NCBI GenBank assembly: GCA_020746105.1
Contig: CM036658.1
Span: 15,918,689 to 15,982,688, forward strand
Source of the DNA: Trogon surrucura
Lineage: Eukaryota > Chordata > Aves > Trogoniformes > Trogonidae
Direction: 5' to 3'
DNA: 64,000 nucleotides
The notes under the pieces are model-generated. The model saw nothing but the letters and a program-made list of their open reading frames with translations, was not told the DNA's origin and made no database searches. Shown in pieces: positions 10,984-22,192 of this stretch (the first letter of the stretch is position 1; every line of letters starts with the position of its first letter). The position numbers and the translations under genes are program-made.

Positions 10984-11307
10984 GCCAGCTTCCAGACAAG
11001 TAGGAGCTCTCCAGACTTCCAAGACCATTGAAAAATAATGGAGAGAGGTCTTTCAATGACATCATCCAGCTCTTTTGGTATCCTGAGATGAATCCCATCA
11101 GGGCATACGGACTTACGTGCATTCAGCTGGAGCAGAAAGTCTCAAATAATTTCAGAGTTGGCTGGGAGTTTATCATCCCCCCAGTTATGGTCTTCTGACA
11201 CTGGGCTCTGTGGGTCCCAGAGCCCATTATCAATGTTAAAGACAGAGGAAAAGAAGGAATTAAACATCTCTGCTTTGTGAGGTGACCAACCTCATCAAGT
11301 AACAGAC
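10984..11307 (-). mobile_element. CR1 host element A, piece 4
   Basis: Host element A continues directly with GCCAGCTTCCAGAC, then TAATGGAGAGAGGTC and ATGAATCCCATCAGGGCATA, which is the endonuclease-RT linker part of CR1 ORF2 in minus orientation. It becomes hard to recognise after about 11250 and ends at LTR 3. The element is 5'-truncated or too decayed to follow further. Confidence 0.75.
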
Positions 11308-11936
11308 TGTCAAGGGTCACAGCTGGGCTGGCCACTAAATGGCTGGCATGCTCTTTAGCTCCTTTCCCTCCCCAAAAGGGAAGGGAAAAGAAATGGGGAA
11401 GAAGGACTTCTGGATTGGGAAAGAAAACTGAAACAGCTTTAATAAAACAATAATCATACTGATAAGGGAATAATTAATATGACTAAATACACACAACTAC
11501 ATACAAACCCAATATTGAACATAACTACCCCTCCACTCTCAATCCCCACTGCTACCAGTTCCCCACTGCCACAGAGCAGACAGCACCAGGGAAGCCCCAG
11601 GCTCAGGGCCAGAGGGGAGCTGGGTACGGAAGCTGGATTCAGGAACTCAAGATCGAGAACAAAGGCACAAAATCAGATGAAGTCGTCCTCAGAAACTGGC
11701 CACTGAAGAAAAGAGCATAACCCCTGTGATTCCCTCAGTTTTATACTGAATATGACATATATGGAATGAAATAATCTTGGTCACCTGTCCTGTCTGTTCC
11801 TTCCCAGAGGTACAACCTTTTACTTCCTTGTGACCCCTTTTAGCTTCCAGAAACCCCAAGCACGGCACACAAGATCAAACAGTGGCCTTGGTCACTGTTT
11901 GGTGACAGCAGGTATAAGCCAGAGCCTTTTTTCACA
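11308..11936 (-). mobile_element. Solo LTR 3 of an endogenous retrovirus (ERVL-like)
   Basis: A roughly 629-bp LTR fossil in minus orientation. On the minus strand it starts TGTGAAAAAAGG and ends GACCCTTGACA. A TATA box (TATAAAA, 11745-11739) and a polyadenylation signal of the ATTAAA type (11443-11438) define U3, R and a U5 of about 130 bp. The U5 end resembles bird ERVL-type LTRs as I remember them. The 5-bp flanks (CAGAC and CCAGT) do not match, so a clean target repeat is lacking. The following DNA shows neither a primer-binding site nor a polypurine tract, so it is a solo LTR. Confidence 0.75.
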
Positions 11937-14900
11937 CCAGTCACTGGCAATAACTGTAAACATAGGCATTATCACTTCCAGTAGCAGACAGAACATTTTT
12001 ATCTAAAGTGGATGTTTGCACCCACTCTATGTTCTTGTACACCATCCAGATCTGCAAGATGTAGGTGGAGTTTTTATTACCACAGCTTGCAATCTGTGCA
12101 GGTCCCTTACTCTGTGCTCTGAGAATGTCAGTGGTAATGCTGTTATTAATCCATCTGCTTCCAAGCATGATGAGTCAGACCTAGCTGACTACTGGATGAT
12201 GTTTCACGAAGGCTACTGTCAGCTACATCCCTGTGGTGACAGCCAGGACAAGACCTGGAAGCCGGTCTCCATTTTTCAGTTCTGGCTAAATCCATCTGAT
12301 ATTGAGCTTGGTCATGTCATGGGCAAAGTGAAGTCAGCCACAACAGGTTTTGCTTCTCAGAGAACAACATGTTTGTCATTCACCAGGCCACCACCTTCTC
12401 TGGACATGGCTAATCTGATAACCTTACTGTGTTGCTCACCACAGCCATGGGCCGCAGACAGAGCTCTAACCTGAAGCTGTGGTGTCTCCTCCTGTTCAGA
12501 TGGCATAAAAGTCCCCTGAGCACAACAGAAGTTGTACAGTTTCATGAGTACTTCTAAAATATGATGCCTAATAATTAAAAAAAAGACTGATCTTTCCATT
12601 TTGGCCTTCAAACTGAGTGAGCAATCAACTCTCCTTTTTTCCAGAAAAATACTATTTTCTCGGGTTCAAGTTAGACTGCAGCCTGTGACTCATTTAGAGT
12701 TTTCACAAGGAACTGGTGAGAAAAGAAGGATCCTAGAGTCACTGTAAACACATTTCCCAGATGCCTTACACTTCAACTGGGGTGTGTACAAATTGCCTTT
12801 CAGACCAAATGGACCCTACTAGTCTGCAGTGCAAAGATGACTCTGTTGCATTTTCTATGTTACCACAAGCAGTAGGATGACAGCTTGATTACATTTATGA
12901 TGTTTATGGAGTCAGGACTTTTCTTCTGTTACCAGGAGAACAAAAGAAATCACTTTCTTTGAAAGAAAAGAACATGAAAATTCATGTTTTAGATTGAGGC
13001 TTAATGAATAGCTCTTCATTAACCTTTTATTTTAGAGATTAGAGGAAACTATCTCAAACTAAAGATACATGATTCTGCATTACCATGAAAAAAACATGAT
13101 ATTCCCTGCTAGCACACGATTCAAGGGCTTCAGTTAAAATTAAAAAGAGTAAATATCACCAAATTGTAATTTCTGTTCACAACTGTGGAGTGATTGAAAC
13201 ATGTGAGCTTCTTGTACTACAAATGAGAGGCAGTCTTTCTTCAGAGGACACAGCAAATCCAAGGAGTGAGACGCATTTGGCATGAGTCAAGTAAGAAGTA
13301 ATGAACTTAAGAGGAGATGTAATTCAAATAATGGTTGCAGTGTCTTCCTTCACTGCATCCTCAGAGCTCCCAACGAAGTCTGTAAAGTGGGCAGTAAATA
13401 ATGGAAATACTGGGCTTGAGTTACTGCTTCAGGAGGGGGAAAAACCCTGACTGAAGTCACAGCAGTATCCGTTCAGCAGGACTTTTTCTAGAGAATGAAT
13501 AATGTCATTCTGTATTGCTTTTAAACGGTTAGTCATATGAGCAATCCAATAGTCATTTTGCTCATTAATCAGATTTTTTTAAAAGAGAATCACTTCCACT
13601 AGATTCAGAAGAAAACTTCCCATCAGGAGAGGTAAGAATGTGTCCATTACTAGCTTATTCCAGACAAACCTGTCAGTTTTATTTAGTGTTTGCTGCCCCT
13701 TGTCAAAATTTCTTCCTGTCTATGTAAAGAGAGGCAAGACCTGAAATGGTTGAAGGGGACTGTGGAGATGATGATGTTTATGGAGATTCTTAAATCTTTT
13801 CCACACTTAATAAATCTGGCAATGTCATGTAGTAATGTCTTTTTATTTAATAAGTCAGTCAGAATTTTTCAAGACATCCTACTGTTTATAATGGATGTAC
13901 TATTTTCTAGCATACCAGTATTATATATTTTCATAAAAGTACTGTTTAGTTATTATATAATTTGCAGAGCATGTAAATACTTATCTGGTAATAACAGTAA
14001 CATCTTTGCTCTGATTTCTTCTCTCTATTTAACTCACAAAATACTCCTTCATTTGAACCGATAAATAAGTGCTCAGTGGTCTGGTACGCATTTTTTTAAG
14101 GAAAATAAGTTAGTTTCTATTGCTATAATACTTCAGAACCCAGAAGGAGAGCTTTGTTACAATAAAATACCTAAAGCAACATGAAGCTTTTGAAAACGGT
14201 GGAAATTAACCCTGGTTTGCATTGTCCGGAGCAAGGGAGAGGAAACATAGCAAAGGTACAGCAGATTTGTACAAAGTTAGTTTTCGTTCCTGTAGTCACT
14301 GGGTCACAGCTGCCTGCTGGCTTAGGTAGGGACAGATGTCAGTCCTTCATGGACATCTTAGCAAATACAGATTCATAAGTCTTAACGCAAAAACCTAAAA
14401 CATTGTGAGAGAAAAAAAGTTAAGTTTCCTGGAAGTAGTGAACCAAAAGCAAAGAAAGCAAATTGTTGGTTTTCTATCAGCAAAATAAGCATATATCTTC
14501 CTGTGAATCTTGAGTCATTAACTATTGCAATTCTATCCATTTATAATGCTCTAATTTTAATTTCCACTGATATTATATTAATTTTTCAGTCTTGTTGTCT
14601 TATTTCCAAGCAGGAAGAAGGGGAACCAAAATCATAATTATCTCCATGTGCAAATATCTGGCTCTGTTTTATATTTCTACCCTCTTTGCAGGCTAATAAA
14701 TGCCATTTAATATATTCAAGATGATCTATTTTAAACATAATAATGAAGTATATTTTAAGAAGTTATTTCAGATTAAGCCCATTGATAGTCTCTGCCAGAT
14801 CTAGTTGTGCAAGTCATAGATGGAATCCCCTCTTTTCTTCTATTTTCTTTTTTTCCTGCCATCTCTGCCAAGATTTTCCAGACCTGGCAAATGTGCAAAT

Positions 14901-16142
14901 TGTTCTTAGTCTACCCTGGGCAAAATCAGTCAGGTTAATATCACCAGTTTATGAAAACCTGGCCAAACAGATGATGCTGGTTGATTTGATATTGTTGTTA
15001 TTGTTGTTTATTATTACTACTACTGTTATTGTTGTTGTTGTTACTGTCGTCAGCTAGAACAATTATTTGTGTAACAAGTAGTCAACTAAAAAAAAAGAGG
15101 GCTTTTTATGTTTAATCAAAAATGTTGCGAATGCAAAATCCCAGAATGATGCACTACTCTGACCAATCTGTTTTTCTGCCCTATAAAAGACATGTACTGC
15201 TTAAAAAAAGTGATAGTTCCTGTATTACTGCTGTGCTGTGTAAGTACTGACAGACACTACAGTAACTTGGCAAATAGAAAATACGAGAAATCTATGTGAT
15301 CACAACCAACTTTTTTTTGCATAATGTAAACATAGATAATATCCAATAGGGTAAGCTTCCTGAGTAGTGTCACTCCCGGTGGCACAATGTATTAATAGCC
15401 ATAAGTAATGCCTCATTCATATTTTAGGTGTCTTTTGCATAATAGCTGTGCCAAAAATAGTGATAGCTCTCTTCTATTTTCTAATATCTTTTTTTATTAT
15501 TATTTCAAGGCCTAATATATTTTTATGAATGCATCGATCGTGAGCAATTGCGGTTTTTAGCTATTCAGTAATGAATCACACACTAAGAGCTGCATTATTT
15601 CTGCTATTCTGGTTAGTTTCAGCTAATTTGTATCACATTGTTGCTAGTCCCAGATTATGTGAGTATGCAACAATATTTCTTTCAAGAATACTTAAAATTC
15701 CTAATTTAAAAGTTCATCTCCATGAAGAGTTATGAATGGTAATGTTAAATTAACTCTTTCAGGCCATAGGTAACTTAATTGTGTGGGTGGTAATAGAAGG
15801 TAATACACATGAAGACAAGATAATATAGAACTAAAGCAGATGTTGCATGTTTTTGTACTCATTCATTCATTTCAGTTCTGTAGAGCTGTGTGACTATTTT
15901 GTAAACATTTACTGCTTATTCTTAGGATCCAAAACTATATATAAGGACAGGTTACAAAAGAAGAATCAACATAGGAACATTACCTGGGACACGTGGAGAT
16001 GATGTTACACCTAATCACGAGCCGAAGCTTGGAGTTGGGTTGTAGAGTTGTAACTGGCAAGAGGTGATGACGAGAGCTTCTATAGCTGCTTTAGCAGTGT
16101 ACAAACAAACAACTTAAAAAGCATGGGTGAAGCCCTGTGAAA
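11937..16142. other. Unique AT-rich non-coding DNA
   Basis: No gene or mobile element recognised. The longest open frame outside repeats in the window (12016-12474, plus strand, no ATG at its start) lies just beyond LTR 3 and shows no motif I can name. A short TTG/ATT-type trinucleotide repeat occupies 14991-15050 and creates a leucine/isoleucine/valine-rich shadow frame. 14560-15720 has the AT-rich, TAAT-rich look of conserved non-coding DNA (see findings). Confidence 0.55.
14991..15050. repeat. Imperfect (TTG/TTA/CTA)n trinucleotide tract
   Basis: About 60 bp of TTGTTGTTATTG, TTATTATTACTACTACTG and GTTGTTGTTGTTACTG units. It is imperfect and short. Confidence 0.8.
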
Positions 16143-16217
16143 CCTGCTATGGGCAAGTTGGACTGGATGACTTCCAGAGGCCCCTTCCAACCCAAATGAG
16201 TCTGTGATTCTGTGAAT
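16143..16217 (+). mobile_element. CR1 3'-end fragment
   Basis: A plus-strand CR1 tail. It holds GTTGGACTGGATGACTTCCA, then CCCCTTCCAACCCAAAT and the octamer end TCTGTGATTCTGTGA. The UTR may begin 15-20 bp earlier. Only the 3' UTR is present, so this is an extreme 5' truncation. Confidence 0.85.
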
Positions 16218-19200
16218 GTACAAATGAAGCAGCCATAACCTTCACTAAAACTGTGCTAAGACAATTTCACAGGAAAACATTCCTCATTCCAAACTGTTTT
16301 TGTCAGCAGCAGGGTTTTGTTCTTTGAAAAGTATTTATGTTTGAAGCTGCCTTTTTAGCCAAATTCAACTTTTGGGGTTTGTATGCTCCATTCCTTGTGG
16401 ATTTCACAGTAACCCTTTTGAAGGGCAAAACACAAAAGCATCCTCAGAACTGTTTCTAATTTGAGTATGCAGCAAATAACTTGAACATGAGTGTTACAAT
16501 CTCACTTAATTTTAAACATACGAATGGTCAACAGATCAAATCAGAAACTAAAAGTTAAAACCATATTTAGGTGTTAGGTTTGGATTACAGCTCTGGAAGG
16601 CAAAGGGAAACAACATTATTGCTCCTCTGTTGAGTCTGAGGAATAGCAGTCTTTACTGTAAGGTAAACCTTTTGTGTAGTCTTAACTCCTGGAAGCTAGG
16701 TAGTCACAGAGTGGAAGTCTAGAGTTTGGAAGAACTCCTGCAAGTTTGTCCAAATAAGATGTGGTTCCTAGTCATCAAAAAATTATGACCTTTCCAAGGC
16801 AGAGATAAATTTTAGACATGAAAACGAAGTTGGCATCTTGTTGGGTATACGAAGCAAAAGAAAATTTCAAATGTAAAATTTACATTAGAAACATGACAGT
16901 GTTAAATTGATGTTTGTAGTGTCTTAAGGAGAAAATATCCTGGTACCCAGGAAACTAAATGAAAACTTAAAAGTGGCAGGCAGAAAATATATTAATTCTC
17001 ACTGAATCATTGAAATCTAAACAAATTGTAGTAAATCTGTCATTGACATTGTGTAAAATCATATAGCTCACATTCCTATAGTGGTACAGAAACTAATTCA
17101 CACACAGCGCTGAAGTAAGATGTTATGTTTTGGAGAATATAGCTCAACAAAATTGGCAACTCAACCTTCACCCAGAGAACAGAGATCTGTAGGACAAACG
17201 GTCATTCTTGTACAGTATGATTTGATCAGACTATCAAATTGTCTGAAAACATCATAGCTACAGAGAAACCAACAGTGCTGTAAACAGTTCATCTCAGCTG
17301 ATCTCAAATTGCTCTCATATTAGAAACAGTAGACTTGCAATAGAGATTTAGCAGCCTTCTGATCACATGAATTTCCCGAACATTTCTGAGCAAGTAATTA
17401 GTTGGCTCCAGGAGATGTCTGATGAGGGGAGAAAGCTGCAAGTTTTCCCAGCCTCAGTGGGTTATCTGTGTGACAGAGGAATGCCAGGGCGGGCTGAGGA
17501 GTGAGACTGGAATTCCAGCTTTGGTGTCACTGGACGCAAGGTCAGGGTAGAACTTTTTGGGTCTTTGGGAGGTTCGTGATTGCTCAGAACTGCGATAGAC
17601 ATGGATTTGGTGACAGCATCTCGTAGCTCAAAGCACCTCTCTCTTCATCTCTTTCATCCTCAGTGCCCAGAATCTGGTGGGGTTAGACTCCATAGTCTAG
17701 GAGGAAATTCAGGGTTTCCTCTTGATTTTTTAAATCTATTTTTTTACTTGTGGGCATAACAGTAATTTCTTTACTTGAATTTCATCACCTACTTTTGCAC
17801 AAATAGAGCAGAAGGAAAAACGGAGAGAAAAATCGTAATTTCAATTCCTAGAACATCCACTTACCAAAAGCCATCTGGTATTTATCTATGTCATTAATTG
17901 ACTTCACAGTTGAAGACTTCAAAGAGAAGCTGTGTGGGAACTGTAAATTAGGTTATTTCAAAATTTTTTTTCATTTTAACTCAGATCAATGTGCTATATT
18001 TAGAAATTTCCTACAAAACCAGAATTTTAATAAATAATTTCAGTCTCGTAGTATTATTTTAAGATGGTATCAAAGTATTCCTTCTTAATTTTGGTATTTT
18101 TTGCTTCTATTTTCTTGCTTAGTCAATAATGCCTTTTTCAAACAGGTTTTCCAGTTTCTGTAAAGAAAATAAAATGTTTTTTTCAAACTTCTGATATATT
18201 TTGCACTGCTTTATTCTGATCTGCTTTAATGGGCTGCCTTCCAAATCACCATATGCCCATGTTTCAGTACAGATTGAATGCCACTTTGCTTCACTGGAAA
18301 ATTTTGCAAGATCTGCCTACAAGGAATCAGCTGTCTAGAAGATGCTATTAAACACTCCTTGAAAGAGAAGGACAAATTCTAGAGATATTTGTGCTGGCTG
18401 TCCCTCGTCATTATTGGTTGTCATCACCACAATTTCACATGCACGTCCTGTGGATGCACCATCTGATCTGCCGTCCTTTCTGCTCAGTCACGTCTTCCTC
18501 AGGCACAAGTGAGCCCATCCTGTAGGTTTCAGGAGCATTTCTTTGAAACTGAGTGTACACTACTCACAAAACTCATCTCGTTATGCGATGTTGCACAAAA
18601 AGGCCATAGTACACACATAGGTTGCCTTTGTCAGCTGAATTCTGACTATAATAAACCAGTACTGCTTGTTTTGATTCACTCGGGTTTTTTTGTTTTGAAC
18701 AAGTCAAAGCATGCCACTGTTTAGTAAAAATTTGCATTTCTGTAGCCTAGATTTTTAAAAGTATGTACTTAATGAAGAGTTTAGGTTTTCACAAGTACAG
18801 GGAAAGCCATCTTCAGGGAAAGCGTAAGAGATTTCCAAGTCATAGTCTTAGTGGAAGTAAGAGTCTGCAAAATAACATTCTCAACCTCAGTGGAAGCCAG
18901 GAGGTAGCCTTTGTATTAGAGCTGCAAAATGCAAGCACTTTATGTGATGTCTTGTTGTGATATTGTCATTTTATGCTTTCCACTTTACAGATTTGGGATG
19001 AAAAAAATTAGAATCCAGTTTGCTCCTGTCACCAGAATTACTTGCAGAGCTTCTAGAAGCGTATTCCACATGTGCCTGTGATGCATGCCAGAAACTGTAA
19101 ATGCATGTCGTTTATGGTGGCTCTGTTGTTATCTACAGCTACAGAGAGTGTGGAATAAAGTTGTGGTTTTGAAAGTCTGTGAAGAGCGTAATTATTTTTA

Positions 19201-20592
19201 AAGTTCTGTTTTAGCTAGAAGGGGCAGGGGGTGGGGGGAGAAGAAATAGGCTACCCCATGAGGGATTTTAAAGGAGTGTCTGGGATGAAAATATACAGTT
19301 GAATTTAGAAAAGCTCCGAAAGGTTGTAGCACATACAGTAGCTGTTACCAATACTGCAGTGCATGTATACAAATATGCACTGGTATTTCTAAGGCCCAAG
19401 TTTTCAAAAGACTTTAGTCTCCAAGTCTGGAACCATGTTTTTTTACGGCGTCTGACCCCAACTGTCAGCACCACACGCTTGGAACTCTGGTCCCACGGCG
19501 TGTAGGCGCACAGCACGCACTACTGTGCTCGTAATTATATGCAACATGCAGATGGATAGTGGGGCATTTGATTGTGATTAAGCAGATCACATTCATTTTT
19601 TAGCAAAGGTTAAGGAAAAGCTGCTAAGAAAAGCAGGCTGAGTCCCAGTGAATGTCTAAAACCAGTGTTCACAGCAAACATGGGTGGGCAGTCCCGAAAC
19701 ATTTATGTGTGCTGGCAAAGAGACAACACCACCAGGAGTGCCAGCTGCTGGAAAACAGATGAAAAGGTACAACCAGTGTGGTGGGACAGGGAGCGTGCCT
19801 CTGGAAGAAAGTATTATGAGAGAAAGCTACAGGTCAAAGTCACTTTGTACATAACGTTTGTAGAACTTTTCTCAATTACTGTTCGACAAACTGCTTTCAA
19901 CGACCGAGATTCATTAAAAATCGTGAAGATTACCAAAAAAAAAAGAAAAAGCACAGGGAAAAGGTCCATTATTTTAAAATACATTAACGAAATTTTAGGG
20001 CTAGCGGAGTTGTTTCCAGGGCTAACACATTTCAGAGTGTTTACAAATTATTAGCTTTTAGTGATATACTCCTTCCAAGAAAAACGAGAGAGGCACAAAA
20101 TCTCATTGAAACTGCATATTTCTTCACAGAAAAAAAAAATTGAAAAAATTACAAAACTGTACTCAGATTTCTCATAAAACCAGCTCCTATTGGGTTTCTT
20201 TGAGTATTTGTTCTCTGGCTAGTTAGGCATGAAGAAAGGAAGTGAAACAGCTCTCTTTTGTTGATAGCACACCCATGCCGATGAGACTAAGATATCCTCC
20301 AGCCACAGCCCCCCATCAAAGGCAGCTCTCTGGAAGGATGACTCATAGGAGGGGACAAAGAATAAGGGCTGGCTAGGAATATACTCTGTAATAAATTTTT
20401 GCATACTTGATTGGTTGGTACGCTTTTAACATGCTTTGGAAACAAACCCCGGTCGTCTTTCTGGGAAAAGCAGAGTGCAGTAGTGACACACTAATATTTA
20501 GATTATGACGCTGAGAAAAGTTCAATTCTCTAGGGAACAGAAAAGACAAAAGGAAATCCATCTTCAGGCCATTAGGACTGCAACTATAATTG
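16218..20592. other. Unique AT-rich non-coding DNA
   Basis: I see no gene, RNA or mobile element. Short open frames (up to 129 codons at 19665-20054, lysine-rich near its end) have no recognised family. Confidence 0.55.
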
Positions 20593-20624
20593 AATTTGTT
20601 ATCCAACAAATTTGTTATCCAACA
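20593..20624. repeat. 16-bp perfect tandem duplication
   Basis: AATTTGTTATCCAACA occurs twice in a row directly upstream of the long pyrimidine tract. Confidence 0.95.
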
Positions 20625-20639
20625 GGGGAAATGAGGATT

Positions 20640-20919
20640 TGTTTCATTTTTCTCTTTTTTCTTTTTCCTCTTTTTCCTCTTTTTCCTCTTTTTCCTCTTT
20701 TTCCTCTTTTCTTTTCTTTTCTTTTCTTTTCTTTTCTTTTCTTTTCTTTTCTTTTCTTTTCTCTTCTCTTCTCTTCTCTTCTCTTCTCTTCTCTTCTCTT
20801 CTCTTCTCTTCTCTTCTCTTCTCTTCTCTTCTCTTCTCTTCTCTTCTCTTCTCTTCTCTTCTCTTCTCTTCTCTTCTCTTCTCTTCTCTTCTCTTTTTTC
20901 TTGCCTTGCCTTGCCTTCA
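20640..20919. repeat. Compound pyrimidine microsatellite, mostly pentamers
   Basis: Four repeat types follow each other. These are a 9-mer CTCTTTTTC block (about 20650-20705), CTTTT x 11 (20706-20760), CTCTT x about 27, perfect over 135 bp (20761-20895), and TTGCC x 3 (about 20900-20917). The plus strand is almost purely pyrimidine for about 270 bp. Because no stop codon can form in most frames, the tract generates long false open frames on both strands (phenylalanine/leucine/serine-rich on plus, arginine/glutamate/lysine-rich on minus). None should be read as a protein. Confidence 0.97.
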
Positions 20920-21486
20920 GTTGGAATTTTTTGGCTCTGTGCAGGGTGCAAATTCCCTCCATCTACATGACTCTGTAGATAACAATGAAAATAGCTATTG
21001 TCACAGAATAATAGCTATAAAGAAGAAAAACACTATGGACACATACTTGCTGTACATAGGTAACATTGGCCCATGCAGCATGTTTCATCGATAAGCTGTG
21101 GCTCCCAGTTTTAGCTGGTAGGTCTCCCACTTGTCTCCTGGAGGTACCATTCCATATCCAAGCAAACTGCACTGTTAACAAGCTTTTTTTCTCTTTCTCT
21201 CCTTCCCTTTCACTTGTCTTTGTCATTAATATCATTCTACTCACATGAAAATTGCATTTCTTCCTGGTTGCCTGCTATCTCAAATTCCTTGCAGTATCTT
21301 GATGACCCTTTTTTGTTACCTCCATTTATATCCCAGAAGTAGTTCACAGAACATAGCACTGATGGTCAACAAGATCCTCTTGGACTTGGTACCTGGAAAT
21401 CCATTAGTCATCTTGTAAGATCAAATATCCTTTTTTTTTCTTTTTCCTTTTTTTTTTTCTTTTAACTCAAGGTACATGTCTTATAT
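20920..21486. other. Unique non-coding DNA with a T/C tract
   Basis: No gene recognised. A poly-pyrimidine run lies at 21429-21464, shortly before the CR1 tail. Confidence 0.6.
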
Positions 21487-22192
21487 TCACGGAATGATGG
21501 AATGGTTTGAGCTAGAAGGGACCTTAAAAACCGTCTTGTTCCAATTTCCCTGACATGGGCAGGGACACCTCCCACTACATCAGGCTACCTATAAGCCCCA
21601 TCCAGGCTGGCCTTGAACACTTCCAGGGAGGGGGCTTCCACAACTTCCCTGGTCAACCTGTTCCAATGTTTCACCACCCTCATAGTAAAGAATTTCTTTA
21701 TAATGTGCAATCTAAATCCACCCTGCTCCATTTTAAAATCATTGTCCCTCATCTTATCACTACACACCCCTTTAAGTAGTCCCTCTCCCTCTTCCTTGCA
21801 GCCCCCTTCAGGTACTGGAAGACCACTCTAAAGTCTCCCGGGAGCCTGCTCTTCTCCAGGCTGAACAACCCCAACTCTCTCAGCCTGTCCTCTTAGGAGA
21901 GGTTCTCCAGCCCTTTGATCATTTTTGTGGCCCTCCTCAGGACCTGCTCCAGTAGATCCATGTCCTTCTTATGTTGGGAGCCCCAGAGCTGGTCACAGAA
22001 CTGCATGTGTGGTCTCACCAGAGCAGAGCAGAGGGGTAGAATCACCTTCCTTGACCAGCTGGCCACGCTTCTTATGATGCAGTTGTTATGATACGGTTGG
22101 CTTTTTGGGCTGCCAACGCACATTGCCAGCTCATGCTGAATGTCTCACCAACCAGTACCACCAAGTCCTTCTCTGCAGGGCTGCTTTTATAT
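21487..22192 (-). mobile_element. CR1 LINE copy, 5'-truncated
   Basis: A minus-strand CR1 of about 700 bp. The 3' tail is degenerate (ATTCACGGAATGATGGAATGG). The body covers the 3' UTR and RT C-terminal part, with the peptide stretch LLEQVLRRATKMIKGLENLS readable near 21900-21960. It ends upstream at CTCTGCAGGGCTGCTTTTAT. It differs from the other copies (a GACATGGGCAGGGACACCT-type UTR), so it belongs to another, moderately old subfamily. Frames are broken. Confidence 0.9.

Noticed and set aside
12016-12474. 152-codon plus-strand open frame next to LTR 3
   Set aside because: It has no ATG at its start and no recognised domain. The opposite strand is also partly open. Chance is enough to explain it, and I could not link it to a viral or host gene.
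11937-12610. Possible retroviral internal region beyond LTR 3
   Set aside because: No primer-binding site, polypurine tract or recognisable gag, pol or env motif borders the LTR, so it is treated as solo.
13690-14064. 124-codon plus-strand open frame, hydrophobic
   Set aside because: It lacks an ATG start, is AT-rich and rich in Phe/Ile/Leu as expected from composition, with no motif.
14743-15057. 104-codon frame ending in a Leu/Ile/Thr/Val run
   Set aside because: The hydrophobic end is the translation of a TTG/ATT/ACT trinucleotide tract.
20373-21094. Open frames of 115-192 codons on both strands around the pyrimidine tract
   Set aside because: They are produced by the stop-free pentamer repeat in several frames and strands at once, and the flanking parts show no protein family.
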